From Aliamphritea hakodatensis (GTDB lineage: Bacteria; Pseudomonadota; Gammaproteobacteria; Pseudomonadales; Balneatricaceae), in assembly GCF_024347195.1 (NCBI RefSeq), contig NZ_AP025281.1, positions 3,286,001 to 3,350,000 on the forward strand: a DNA stretch of 64,000 nt, read 5' to 3'. The position numbers were made by a program, and so were the translations under genes. A model generated the notes under the pieces. That model saw only the letters and a list, made by a program, of their open reading frames with translations, made no database searches and had not been told where the DNA came from. This document shows positions 36,025 through 45,479 of this stretch, one piece after another (position 1 is the first letter of the stretch; the number at the start of each line of letters is the position of its first letter).

Positions 36025-38970
36025 CTAAGCAGGCTGCACGTCTTCAGATGACCGGATCAGGTGTATGAAAAGCTCCTGACTGACGGGTTTGCTGTACAGA
36101 AACCCCTGCATTCGGTCACAGCCGAGCTGCTGTAGAAGCTCTGCCTGTTCCGGGGTTTCAACCCCTTCAGCCACGGTGGTTAACCCCATCCCCTGGGCCA
36201 GTGCAATCACCGAACGGATCAGCGCCGCATCGGCAGAATCCGTCAGTGAGGCGGCGACAAAAGACTTATCAATTTTCAGGGTATTAAATGAATAGCGGCG
36301 TAAATAACTGATAGAAGCAAAACCTGTCCCGAAATCATCGATGGATAAACGAATACCGGCCCCGGTAATCTTCTGTATCTGCTCATCCACTTCCGACCAG
36401 CGGTTCAGCAACAGGCCCTCGGTAATTTCCAGTTCAAGTACCTGCGGTGACAACTGATGCTGTTCCAGTAATGCCAGCAACCAGTCAGCAAAGCCGTTTT
36501 TCTGAAACTGTTTGGGCGACACATTGATACACATCCGGAAATCATCCGGCAGCGAACTGCGCCACTTCAGATACTGTTCCAGCGCCCGCTCAATCACCCA
36601 CTCACCCAGCTCATTAATCAGGCCAAGGTCTTCCGCCAGTGGAATAAAGTCATCCGGGCTGACATTGGACAGCACCGGGCTGTGCCAGCGTAACAGTACC
36701 TCACAGGCAACGATCTCACTTCGCCGGCTACAGGTGATGGGCTGAAAGTGCAGGCTCATCTCTTCAAATTCCAGCGCCCGCTGCAAATGAGTTTCCATGA
36801 TCATCTGCTGCTGGGCATGCTGGTTCATTTCAGGTGTAAAGAAGTGGTAATCGTTACGGCCTCTGGACTTGGCAATGTACATCGCAGCATCCGCGTTGCG
36901 CAGCAGGGTTTCTGCACTGTCCCCGTCCTGCGGATAAACAGCGCCTCCCAGAGACGCCGTGACAAACAATTCATGCTCATCAATGTACACCGGCGCATTG
37001 AAGGCCCGGAGTACTTTTTCAATGATCCGCTCTGCCACGGAAATTTCGTCGATATCATCCATGATCAGCAGAAACTCATCCCCGCCAAACCGGGCGATGA
37101 TATCTTCGCTGCGGACAGCTTCTTTCAGAAGTTCTGCCACGCTGCTCAGGAAACGGTCACCGGTACTGTGTCCGAAACTGTCATTGATACGTTTAAAGTG
37201 ATCCAGATCGATGAATATAACCAGTACATGGGTACCCCGCTTTTTTGCCAGCTTGATACTGTTCGTCAGGCGCTGCATCGCAACCATCCGGTTCGGTAAT
37301 CCTGTGACCGCATCATATTTGGCCTGAAACGCCAGCTGCTGTTCCTGCTGTTTATGCCGGGTTATATCTTCCATGATGCAGACATAATGGGTGATCTGAT
37401 GATCATCGCCGGTAATCGGCGCAATGCTGGTCAGCGCCCAGAACTCTTCTTTATTCGCCCGGTGATTCAGCAGCTCTCCCCGCCACGGCAATCCCTGATG
37501 CAGATTTTCCCACAGGCCGGCATAAATATGCTCCGGCATTTTGCCGGATTTCAGAATCCGCGGCGTTTCGCCAATCGCAACCTGGCTGTCATAGCCCGTG
37601 CTGGCTTCAAAGGCCGGATTCACATACTCGATAACGCCCTGCTGGTTGGTAATCAGAATCGCGGACGGGCTTTGTTCAACCACCGTCGATAGCTGGCGTA
37701 ACTTCAGCTCCCGGCGGTTACGGCTGGTGATATCGGAAATAAACCCGACAAAGCCGCGGGTTTTACCCTGCTCATTCAGCCGGTAATTAATATTCACCTG
37801 AATATCGATCACACTGCCGTCCTGCCGGATACCTTTGCGGCTGTAAGTATCCAGGTGGGGGAACTCATCCACCATCCGGGTCAGTTTCCGGCTGTAATAC
37901 TCCCGTTCCTCTGTCAGCATGGTTTCACTGATTGACCGGCCTACCATCCGGTCCGGCGGATAGGCAAATATCTGGTGGGCTTTGGGGTTGGCAAAAATGA
38001 CCACCCCTTCAAGGTTGATCTCAATGATGCCGTAGGGCGATGCGTCGACCAGCGCCCGGAAGCGCATCTCGTTATCTATGACCTGATTCTGGCTGTTAAT
38101 CAGTTCGGTCATATCCTGAACAACCCCTCTGATCAGGGTCACTTCCCTGAAAGGGTCGGTTACCGGCTCCGCCTGAATATGCAACCAGCGGGTCGAGCCG
38201 GTCGGGTGCTTCAGCCGCACCAGACAGGTATCCATCAACTTGCGGGTCAGCACCTTTTCCGTCAGGCCCTGTAGCTGTTCACGGTCTTCAGTAAACAGTT
38301 TCTCAAGTACATCACTTAAAAAGGCACTGCGCTGGGAGTGCAGCCCGAACAGGCTCCGTGCCTGCGCCGAGCAGCTGAGCTGCCGGCTCTGCACGTCAAG
38401 CGTCCAGCCGCCGAGGCTGGCGAGGCTCTGAATACGCTGTAACTGATCATTGCTGTCACGCAGGCGTTTGGAAAGGCTCAGCCGGGTAAGTTCAGATTCA
38501 ACCCGGTTAATCAGCACCGGTAATAAACGCATCAGCCCGGAGGCCACCTTAAGCCGCCCGCGGGAGGCAACCAGCAGGTTACCCATGGGCCGATCGTCAT
38601 GATCACACAGGGGAATACCAAGATAACCGTCCATCTCCAGCCTGTTAAGCATATCCGCCTGGGGATAACGCATCATGGCACCCTCAGGGATATACAGGAC
38701 CTTTCGCCCTTTCAGGTCAAAACAGGGGGTATTTTCAAGACGATAATAAATGTTCGCGGCAGGTACGCCGTCAAGGCGAAGCGCCAGACTGGTGGCGTTA
38801 TTCGGGTTTTCGTGATCCAGCAGAGACACCATTGCCAGGTCAGCACCCAGTGCTTTTGCCAACCCGTTAACCAGCCCCTGAAAAAAGGCTTCGTCATACA
38901 GGTTAGCCACTCCATCGATCAACTGCTGAAATAACCGTGAAGCATCCGTATCAATAAGATCAGAGGTCAC
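36025..38970 (-). CDS. GAF-PAS-GGDEF-EAL cyclic-di-GMP protein
   Basis: A 981-residue cytoplasmic signalling protein starting at GTG 38970 (AAGGAC upstream). Domain order: GAF-like sensor (about 15-170), three PAS/PAC units (about 180-295, 300-420, 425-545), GGDEF (about 550-710) with intact GGDEF and an RxxD I-site (RSED) five residues before it, then EAL (about 725-970) with EVLLRW in place of EALLR, DDFGTGFASISYL and KIDKSFV. Both synthesis and hydrolysis residues look largely intact, so it may switch between activities or use GGDEF as a GTP-sensing regulator of the phosphodiesterase. No transmembrane segment is seen. Confidence 0.93.
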   Translation of the reverse strand: MTSDLIDTDASRLFQQLIDGVANLYDEAFFQGLVNGLAKALGADLAMVSLLDHENPNNATSLALRLDGVPAANIYYRLENTPCFDLKGRKVLYIPEGAMMRYPQADMLNRLEMDGYLGIPLCDHDDRPMGNLLVASRGRLKVASGLMRLLPVLINRVESELTRLSLSKRLRDSNDQLQRIQSLASLGGWTLDVQSRQLSCSAQARSLFGLHSQRSAFLSDVLEKLFTEDREQLQGLTEKVLTRKLMDTCLVRLKHPTGSTRWLHIQAEPVTDPFREVTLIRGVVQDMTELINSQNQVIDNEMRFRALVDASPYGIIEINLEGVVIFANPKAHQIFAYPPDRMVGRSISETMLTEEREYYSRKLTRMVDEFPHLDTYSRKGIRQDGSVIDIQVNINYRLNEQGKTRGFVGFISDITSRNRRELKLRQLSTVVEQSPSAILITNQQGVIEYVNPAFEASTGYDSQVAIGETPRILKSGKMPEHIYAGLWENLHQGLPWRGELLNHRANKEEFWALTSIAPITGDDHQITHYVCIMEDITRHKQQEQQLAFQAKYDAVTGLPNRMVAMQRLTNSIKLAKKRGTHVLVIFIDLDHFKRINDSFGHSTGDRFLSSVAELLKEAVRSEDIIARFGGDEFLLIMDDIDEISVAERIIEKVLRAFNAPVYIDEHELFVTASLGGAVYPQDGDSAETLLRNADAAMYIAKSRGRNDYHFFTPEMNQHAQQQMIMETHLQRALEFEEMSLHFQPITCSRRSEIVACEVLLRWHSPVLSNVSPDDFIPLAEDLGLINELGEWVIERALEQYLKWRSSLPDDFRMCINVSPKQFQKNGFADWLLALLEQHQLSPQVLELEITEGLLLNRWSEVDEQIQKITGAGIRLSIDDFGTGFASISYLRRYSFNTLKIDKSFVAASLTDSADAALIRSVIALAQGMGLTTVAEGVETPEQAELLQQLGCDRMQGFLYSKPVSQELFIHLIRSSEDVQPA

Positions 38971-39306
38971 AATAAGTCCTTTTCGGAGTGCCCTTCAGAT
39001 CCGGATAACCAAGCTACTAAAGCCGGCAGACACTCTTAGTCTGGATGCTGGCGTCTGATTCTGCCGGAAGCCCGGCAATACAACCAATACACAATGAATA
39101 AAGATAACGTCCGACGCATCGCATCAATTTACCTGAAACTATAGGCAAGACAGCCAATTGTAAAGCCCCTGTTCACCTAAGCGGGTACCCTGCTGCCCTG
39201 AATTAACAGGGGATTTAACCGGAATGTCATAAACCGGCAAGCGAACTGTCACCGGGTAACTCTACATTATCTGCTACTTTTCCACGCAGATTAAGGTTCA
39301 GATTCC
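38971..39306. other. 336-bp gene-free divergent region
   Basis: Spacer between the leftward c-di-GMP protein and the rightward acyltransferase gene, so it contains both promoters. A small stem (GCCGGAAGCCCGGC, near 39062-39075) is present. I see no coding frame, RNA gene or clear operator. Confidence 0.5.
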
Positions 39307-41034
39307 GTGATCAATGTCGAACAGATCATCCGTGATAAATACCCCGCTTTCATGACCAAACCGGCACCGGTCCGCAGGCCTGCTTTATATTGTCTGCGGC
39401 GGCTGTTCCATGAATCTGAAGTCAACAGCTTTCTGGAACAGCACAGTCACTGCGAAGGCTTTGAGTTTATTGACCGGGTGCTGGATTACTTTAACTTCAG
39501 CTACAGCCTGAGTAACACTGACCGCCTGAATATCCCCGCCAGCGGCCGGGTCGTGATAATCGCCAACCACCCACTGGGGGCGCTGGACGGTCTGGCTCTG
39601 ATCAAACTGGTGGGCGAAGTCCGCCGTGATGTAAAAATTATCGCCAACGACATGCTGGCAAACTTCGCCCCGCTGGCACCGGTATTACTGCCGGTCGATA
39701 ACATCAGTAAAACAACCCGCAAGCAGGACATCGCCAATATCACTGAGGCCCTGCGCAATGAAGAAGCGGTGATCGTCTTTCCCGCCGGCGAAGTTTCCCG
39801 AGCAGGACTGACCGGCATTAAAGACAGCAAATGGAACAGTGGCTTTTTGCGCTTTGCCCGCCAGACTAACAGTCCCGTGCTGCCGGTATACATCGGCGGG
39901 AAAAACTCACCGCTGTTTTACGGCTTATCAATGATAAACCGGAGTATGTCTTCGGTGCTGTTACCCCATGAAATGTTCAACAAACACGCTGCCGTTTTAC
40001 CGATTAAAGTTGGCGAACCGGTTGCCTATAGCCAGATTGACAAGCTGCCCCTGAATAACCGGGAAAAAGTAAAACTGATCAGGCGTCATCTTTACCGGCT
40101 GGCCAGGGGCAAAAAGCCTTTATTCATCACTGAGAAAACCATCAGCCATCCGCAGGACCGGCAGGCCCTGAAACAGGAACTGCGGGGCAGCGAATTGCTG
40201 GGCGAAACCGCTGACGGCAAGAAAATCTATCTGTTTGATTACCGGGCCGACTCCGCGGTCATCGCCGAAATCGGGCGACTGCGGGAGATAGCATTTCGCC
40301 GGGTGGGTGAAGGCACCGGAGAACGGACAGATCTCGACCACTATGATCCCCATTACCGCCATCTGATACTCTGGGACGATGAAAATCTGGAAATCGCCGG
40401 CGCGTACCGTCTGGCTGAAATCTGGCGTCAGCAGCCCGGTAACAGCCAGCAACATCTCTACAGCGCCAGCCTGTTCAGTTACTCAGACAATATGCAGCCC
40501 TATTTTCAGCAGGGCATCGAGCTGGGGCGCAGCTTTGTGCAACCTCAGTACTGGGGCAAACGCAGTCTGGATTATCTCTGGTACGGCATTGGCGCATACC
40601 TGAAACGCCATCCGCAGGTGCGCTATATGTTTGGCCCGGTCAGCCTGAGCAATGCCTATCCTGATGATGCCAAGAATCTGCTGGTGAGTTTTTACCGGCA
40701 CTATTTTCCGGACCCGGATAATCTTGCAGCCTCCCATACGCCTTACCAACCGGACCCTGCCACAGAAGCACAGTGGCAGGCAGTGTTCAGCGGTGATAAC
40801 TACAAAGATGATTTCAGGGAGCTCAAACACCAGATGGATTTCTGGAACCTGACAGTTCCGACGCTCTATAAACAGTATGCGGATGTCTGCCATGCCGGCG
40901 GGGTGCGCTTTCTGGACTTCGGTGTCGACGCCGGTTTCAACCACTGTATCGACGGTCTGGTACTGGTCGATATGCACTATCTGAAAGACAAAAAGCGCCA
41001 GCGTTATATCGGTGACCCGGTCAGCAATGACTGA
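39307..41034 (+). CDS. olsF: Bifunctional acyltransferase, OlsF-like aminolipid synthase
   Basis: A 575-residue fusion. The N-terminal half (about 60-280) is a PlsC-type O-acyltransferase with NHPLGALDG (His88, Asp94) and VFPAGEVSRAG; the acceptor-side spacing is H(x)5D rather than the common H(x)4D, as in OlsA/hemolysin-like relatives. The C-terminal half (about 305-560) is a GNAT-like N-acyltransferase of the OlsB type (FRRVGEGTGERTDLDHYD, LFSYSDNMQPYF). OlsF makes ornithine- or glutamine-containing lipids by N- then O-acylation at the inner membrane. Start is GTG 39307 after AAGG. An older label for this fusion is putative hemolysin. Confidence 0.83.
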   Translation: MINVEQIIRDKYPAFMTKPAPVRRPALYCLRRLFHESEVNSFLEQHSHCEGFEFIDRVLDYFNFSYSLSNTDRLNIPASGRVVIIANHPLGALDGLALIKLVGEVRRDVKIIANDMLANFAPLAPVLLPVDNISKTTRKQDIANITEALRNEEAVIVFPAGEVSRAGLTGIKDSKWNSGFLRFARQTNSPVLPVYIGGKNSPLFYGLSMINRSMSSVLLPHEMFNKHAAVLPIKVGEPVAYSQIDKLPLNNREKVKLIRRHLYRLARGKKPLFITEKTISHPQDRQALKQELRGSELLGETADGKKIYLFDYRADSAVIAEIGRLREIAFRRVGEGTGERTDLDHYDPHYRHLILWDDENLEIAGAYRLAEIWRQQPGNSQQHLYSASLFSYSDNMQPYFQQGIELGRSFVQPQYWGKRSLDYLWYGIGAYLKRHPQVRYMFGPVSLSNAYPDDAKNLLVSFYRHYFPDPDNLAASHTPYQPDPATEAQWQAVFSGDNYKDDFRELKHQMDFWNLTVPTLYKQYADVCHAGGVRFLDFGVDAGFNHCIDGLVLVDMHYLKDKKRQRYIGDPVSND

Positions 41035-41088
41035 CCACTGACCACTGAGTTGACCATCACCTGAGCCAGCACAGAGCCGCTCCCCCGG

Positions 41089-41113
41089 CCCGGGCAACGC
41101 ACTGCCCGGGTTT
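41089..41113 (+). terminator. Stem-loop terminator after olsF
   Basis: CCCGGGCA, six-base loop, TGCCCGGG and TTT. An 8-bp perfect GC stem about 55 bases after the stop; the T-run is short. Confidence 0.6.
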
Positions 41114-41261
41114 GCACTTAGCAGCATGACTCAATACCCTGATCAGTCATGAAAGCCTGCCCGGCTGAAAAATCCGGGGAAACTTCTTTTCATCCCACCG
41201 TTCTATACTTGAAAGAGGCCCGCAGGAAACCCGCCTGCACCGACAATCACGGAGCCAGCGC

Positions 41262-41975
41262 ATGTCAGACAAGTCATCTTTGCCACAGAAAACCTCCAGT
41301 AACCAGGAAATTGAAGCTTTTCTGGAACAGGTTCAGAAAAGTCCGGCAATCATCAGCTCCGGCGGTCAGGGGCGGCTGATTTTTTCACTGGACGCCACCG
41401 CCAGCCGGGAACGCACCTGGGATCAGGCCTGCCAGATCCAGAACCAGATGTTTCTGGAATGTCAGTCACTGGGGGGCATCTCAATACAACTTTGCCATTA
41501 TGCCGGCTTTGATCATTTCGCCGCATCTGAGTGGATGAACACCCCGGATGCCCTGCTCAGCCAGATGCGTAACGTCCACTGTATCGGCGGCCATACCCAG
41601 ATAGCCCGGCTCCTGCAGCATGTACTCCGCGAAATACGTCAGCAACCGGTACAGGCGCTGGTATTTGTCGGAGACTGTGTTGAAGAACCGGTGGATTTTC
41701 TCTGTCAGCTGGCCGGTCAGGCCGGATTATTAGGCACGCCGATTTTTATTTTTCATGAAGGCCGTGATATAACCGCTGCCCAGGCTTTCCGTCAGATGGC
41801 CAAAGTATCAAACGGCGCTTACTGCCGTTTTGACAGCAGCAGTGTTGCCCAGCTGCGGGCGCTACTGAGCGCCGTGGCGGTTTATGCCGCTGGCGGTCGT
41901 CAGGCACTGGAACATTTTGCAGACCAGGCCGGCGGCGAAGTAAAACGCCTCAGTCAGCAACTGGGGCACAAATAA
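41262..41975 (+). CDS. vWA-like domain protein
   Basis: A 237-residue cytoplasmic protein with a von Willebrand A-like fold: LIFSLDATASRERTWDQA stands where the MIDAS DxSxS would be (here DATAS), GGHTQIARLLQHVL supplies the Thr, and ALVFVGDCVEE the following Asp. Proteins of this type mediate metal-dependent protein contacts. It sits 18 bp upstream of the membrane J-domain gene, so the two probably act together. Substrate or partner is unknown. GGAG precedes the ATG at good spacing. Confidence 0.75.
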   Translation: MSDKSSLPQKTSSNQEIEAFLEQVQKSPAIISSGGQGRLIFSLDATASRERTWDQACQIQNQMFLECQSLGGISIQLCHYAGFDHFAASEWMNTPDALLSQMRNVHCIGGHTQIARLLQHVLREIRQQPVQALVFVGDCVEEPVDFLCQLAGQAGLLGTPIFIFHEGRDITAAQAFRQMAKVSNGAYCRFDSSSVAQLRALLSAVAVYAAGGRQALEHFADQAGGEVKRLSQQLGHK

Positions 41976-41993
41976 TTAACCCGGGAATCTGCC

Positions 41994-42689
41994 GTGAATC
42001 CAGTCTACTTTTTTATTCTCAGCGCGTTGTTTGCTGTCTGGTTTATCTGGACCCGCCGGCAACCCCCACAACAGCGCCGCCAGACCAATATAAAGTTGCT
42101 GATCTTCATTCTCGGCATTCTGATTTTTTATCTGATTCTGGCCGGTAAACTGCACTGGCTGGGCGCAGCCGTTGCCGTGGCCCTGCCTTTTATTCGCAGG
42201 CTGTGGCCCTTCCTGCCATTTATTGGCCGTTTTCTGCAGCAAAGACGCAACCGTCAGGGAGGCAATACCTCAGCGGTAGACACCCCGATCCTGCATATGG
42301 AGCTGGATCATGACAGCGGCATTATGTTTGGCACCGTGCTGGAAGGCCCGCTGAAAGACCGCCAGCTCGGCGACATGACCGAGCAGGAATTTCTGCAGTT
42401 ACTTGATTATTGCCGCCAGCATGATCAGCAGTCAGCCCGCCTGCTGGAAACCTATCTGGATAAACGCTTCGGAGACAGCTGGCGGGACGACGACCAGCAC
42501 ACCGGCGACGCCCCTCTGAGCGAAGTCGAAGAGGCTTATCAGATTCTGGGGCTGGAAAAAGGCGCCAGCGAACAGGAGATCATTGCAGCCCACCGCCGTC
42601 TGATGCAGAAAATGCATCCCGACCGGGGTGGCAGTGATTATCTGGCCGCGAAAATTAATCAGGCAAAAGATGTACTGATGAAACGCTAG
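41994..42689 (+). CDS. Membrane-anchored J-domain co-chaperone
   Basis: A 231-residue protein starting at GTG 41994. Two N-terminal transmembrane helices (about 4-20 and 33-68), a middle region (about 95-165) and a C-terminal J-domain (about 178-231) with HPD in MQKMHPDRGGSDYLAAK. The C-terminal placing and GGSDYLAAKINQAKD tail resemble DnaJ-like proteins that recruit DnaK/Hsp70 to membranes. Its partner may be the vWA protein encoded just before it. The client is unknown. Confidence 0.85.
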   Translation: MNPVYFFILSALFAVWFIWTRRQPPQQRRQTNIKLLIFILGILIFYLILAGKLHWLGAAVAVALPFIRRLWPFLPFIGRFLQQRRNRQGGNTSAVDTPILHMELDHDSGIMFGTVLEGPLKDRQLGDMTEQEFLQLLDYCRQHDQQSARLLETYLDKRFGDSWRDDDQHTGDAPLSEVEEAYQILGLEKGASEQEIIAAHRRLMQKMHPDRGGSDYLAAKINQAKDVLMKR

Positions 42690-42692
42690 CAA

Positions 42693-43931
42693 CTATTCCA
42701 GCTCGAGCAGCTCAATTTCCTGAACCGGCTGCTCATTTGCCTGCACCGTCACTGCATCAAAACTGAAAGTCCGCACTTCCTGGCTGTACTGATTCTTCTG
42801 CCCGGCAGTATCTGCCTCGGATAACACCTGTGGTTCAGCTGTTTCCCGGGGCTTAGCCTCCGGCTGATTACGCCAGACCAGCGGGCTTTGCATCCAGCGC
42901 TGAAAACGGGCACCTTCCGGCAGCCCGGCAAGCCTGCCGCCCTGCAACTGATACATTGCCCGGTTCAGCCGTTTAAAAATTAACAAAAAGGCCTTCCCGG
43001 ACACATCCGACATCGTCAGCACCAGCTTCTGCGACTCAAGCAACTGCCAGGTACCCCGTTCCGTGACCGCATGGTTCTGCTGCCGGTGAACCAGACTCAC
43101 CCGGCCATCTTTATGCAGTTTTAATAATGCCTCAGTATCGCCGGTACGAAACTTATAAAACCCACTGACCATATCTTCCGCCGGCTCCCCCTGCCGTGCA
43201 CAACCAATGTATTCATTGCCATACAACAGCATACTGGCGCGAAAATTCAGCAGGGTGCCGTTTTCCGGATCAATACACCGGCCGGGCTTAAGGGCGATTT
43301 TAAACTCAGGAATGCCTCTGGCAGACACCACACTGGCAAAGGTTTGCTCTCTGCTCAGCGCGCCGCTACTGCGGGCACCGGCAGTAAACGCTTCAGCGCC
43401 GGAACCGTCCGGGAGTTGCCTGCTGACCGGAAAACTGTAACTGCCCAGTGGTTCAACACTCTGCACCCGGACACCGTTCTCCTGAATATCCGCCACCCAG
43501 TAAGGTGAAGAACTGGCCGCCCTGAAACTGACATTGGACAAATCGAAGAAGCAGGTGCTTTCAGTTCCCCCGGCCACCTGTAATTCTGAAACACTGACCC
43601 GGTTCTGTGCATCGGCCTGGGCCGCCAGAAACTCCATATACACCGGCAGGCCATCAGCGCCTAACTGGCGGTAAAACCGCTGCACACTGCCATCTGACGT
43701 ATTATCAATCAGCGGCCACCAGCCGGTATCAAAACAGGGACGGAAACGTAACTGATCATCTTTTAACTGCACAATGCCACGTAATTCAAGCGCCTGATCA
43801 GACGTCAGGGTAACCGGCTTACAGCCCGCTAACAGAAACAGCAGGCACAGTGTTTCAAACAGCCGCCAGCGACCGGCAATCGCGAAACGTTTGTCATATG
43901 ATAGCCTTGCTGCGCTGTTAGAATGACACAC
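42693..43931 (-). CDS. Lipoprotein of unknown function
   Basis: Start chosen at GTG 43931, which follows AAAGGGGG; an ATG at 44006 would put a second hydrophobic stretch ahead of the signal peptide. The signal peptide ends LCLLFLLAGCKP, a good lipobox, so the roughly 412-residue protein is a lipoprotein. The mature part has several cysteines and two beta-rich segments, GIVQLKDDQLRFRPCFDTG and GTWQLLESQKLVLTM, the second reminiscent of META/HslJ-type envelope domains. A proline/glutamate-rich tail (about the last 60 residues) closes it. I do not recognise the family. It overlaps nothing and is convergent with the J-domain gene, 3 bp apart. Confidence 0.65.
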   Translation of the reverse strand: MCHSNSAARLSYDKRFAIAGRWRLFETLCLLFLLAGCKPVTLTSDQALELRGIVQLKDDQLRFRPCFDTGWWPLIDNTSDGSVQRFYRQLGADGLPVYMEFLAAQADAQNRVSVSELQVAGGTESTCFFDLSNVSFRAASSSPYWVADIQENGVRVQSVEPLGSYSFPVSRQLPDGSGAEAFTAGARSSGALSREQTFASVVSARGIPEFKIALKPGRCIDPENGTLLNFRASMLLYGNEYIGCARQGEPAEDMVSGFYKFRTGDTEALLKLHKDGRVSLVHRQQNHAVTERGTWQLLESQKLVLTMSDVSGKAFLLIFKRLNRAMYQLQGGRLAGLPEGARFQRWMQSPLVWRNQPEAKPRETAEPQVLSEADTAGQKNQYSQEVRTFSFDAVTVQANEQPVQEIELLELE

Positions 43932-44082
43932 AGAACCCCCTTTACAGCTCTGTCTCAGATTTAAAAACACTAAAAAATACAGTATCTTAACAACCAACCG
44001 ACTCATCCTCTAGCGGGCAGCTTTCTTTCTTGAGATAAAGATAAAAAAAGCCGGAATATTCCCCTTAAACCGCATCTGTATA

Positions 44083-44110
44083 TTGATGCCGTAAACGGAT
44101 CGGTTACAAT
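44083..44110 (+). promoter_or_regulatory. Candidate sigma-70 promoter of the Fis/AAA+-like gene
   Basis: TTGATG (44083-44088) and TACAAT (44105-44110) are separated by 16 bp and match the consensus well. The -10 overlaps an in-frame ATG at 44109, so if this promoter is used, translation must begin downstream, at 44142. Confidence 0.45.
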
Positions 44111-44141
44111 GATTATAGGTCGTTCAGGAAAAATCCCCATT

Positions 44142-45422
44142 ATGCAGATGCAACATCGTATCCTGTTACTGGCAGATACACCGCAAACTATCCGTCGCTG
44201 GCACCTGTGTCTCAGCGCTCAGGGATATGCCGTCAGTCATATAAATACTATCCGCCAACTGGATAGCCAGGACAGGTTTGACCAGTTACTGGTGGACCTT
44301 TCGACCCCACTTTCGGACGAATTACTCAGTCTTATTCCCATCCGTAAAACCATTCTGCTGGGGCAGGTCGCTGAAGCTGCAGCAAACAAGCTGCTGATGC
44401 TGGATAAAACCGTCCCGGAAGCGGAAGTTCTGGCACTCATCCGTGAACAGCTCCACGGCACTGAATCAGCCCAGCCCGAACTGCTCAACACCCGCCTTGG
44501 CCCGGTTCTCAGCCCGGCTATGCAGGCAACACTGCAGCAAACCCGGCGCATTGCTGCCGCCAGCAATCACCTGACAATTACCGGCGCTGCCGGCAGCGGC
44601 AAAAGCAGCATCGCCAGAACCCTGCACGCCGCCAGCAAGTTTGCCGACCAGCCGCTCACCGAACTGAACTGTGCTCAGTTGTCCGGCAGCCTGATCGGTA
44701 AAACCCTGTTTGGCGACCCGGAACTGAACGTAGCGGCAGCCGCAGAGCAACCCGGAACAACCCTGTTACTGCAGCATATTGAACAACTGGATTTCCGTTT
44801 ACAGATCCAGCTCAGCGTCTGTCTGGAACAGAGTGAATCCCCGGCCCGTATCATTGCCACCACCTGTTGTGATCCTGATGCGCTGTTTACCGGCGGACAA
44901 CTGGCAGCCGACCTCTTTTACCAGATCAGTGACATCTGCCTGCAGGTACCGGATCTGCAGTCCCGCAGTGAAGACATCCCCCTGCTGGCAGAATATTTTC
45001 TGCGCAGTGAAGACAGCCGCCCGACCCTGAGCAACAGTGCCAAACAGTTACTGTTACACGAACCCTGGGCAGGCAATGTTGCCCAGCTGAAACGTTGCAT
45101 GGAAAACCTGCTTCAGGAACAGGAAGGTGGACAGCCAGACAGAAGCGTTCAGGCCGGGGAGATCCTCGCGGTACTGGAAGACATTGCCCCGCAGATCCCT
45201 TCATTCAGCCAGGCGCGGGCAGAATTTGAACGTAATTATCTGATCCGCATGCTGACATTTACCTCAGGCAAAGTCAGCAAAGCAGCCCGGCTGGCCCAGC
45301 GGAACCGGACAGATTTCTATAAATTACTGGCAAAACATGAACTGAACGCGGCGGATTTCAAAGAGACAGCGGCCCCCACTTCAGCAACCACGGCCAAAAC
45401 CAAACTGTCAAAAACCGCCTGA
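44142..45422 (+). CDS. Degenerate enhancer-binding-protein-like regulator (REC-like, AAA+, Fis HTH)
   Basis: About 426 residues from ATG 44142. Residues 1-100 look like a worn receiver domain (LLVDLSTP at the acceptor strand). The AAA+ domain (about 125-325) keeps Walker A GAAGSGKS (148-155), but the GAFTGA sigma-54 contact loop is absent, Walker B reads LLLQHI instead of LFLDEI, and the arginine-finger region is YQISDICLQVPDLQSRSEDIP in part (LQSRSEDIP). The C-terminus (about 345-410) is a Fis-type helix-turn-helix, SGKVSKAARLAQRNRTDFY. It may bind nucleotide and DNA but should not activate sigma-54 polymerase in the usual way. A lysine/alanine/threonine-rich tail follows. Confidence 0.85.
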   Translation: MQMQHRILLLADTPQTIRRWHLCLSAQGYAVSHINTIRQLDSQDRFDQLLVDLSTPLSDELLSLIPIRKTILLGQVAEAAANKLLMLDKTVPEAEVLALIREQLHGTESAQPELLNTRLGPVLSPAMQATLQQTRRIAAASNHLTITGAAGSGKSSIARTLHAASKFADQPLTELNCAQLSGSLIGKTLFGDPELNVAAAAEQPGTTLLLQHIEQLDFRLQIQLSVCLEQSESPARIIATTCCDPDALFTGGQLAADLFYQISDICLQVPDLQSRSEDIPLLAEYFLRSEDSRPTLSNSAKQLLLHEPWAGNVAQLKRCMENLLQEQEGGQPDRSVQAGEILAVLEDIAPQIPSFSQARAEFERNYLIRMLTFTSGKVSKAARLAQRNRTDFYKLLAKHELNAADFKETAAPTSATTAKTKLSKTA

Positions 45423-45455
45423 AAACACAGGCTTTTTCAGCACTATACGCCTGAC

Positions 45456-45474
45456 CTGCCGGCATCACCGGCAG
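45456..45474. terminator. Short hairpin between convergent genes
   Basis: CTGCCGG, loop CATCA, CCGGCAG: a perfect 7-bp stem between the AAA+-like gene and ybaK. It lacks a T-run on either side, so its strength as a terminator is doubtful. Confidence 0.4.
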
Positions 45475-45479
45475 TGTAC

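Noticed and set aside
41033..41060. Short tandem GACCACT repeat after olsF
   Set aside because: Only two copies, partly overlapping the stop codon region; too short to support a repeat element.
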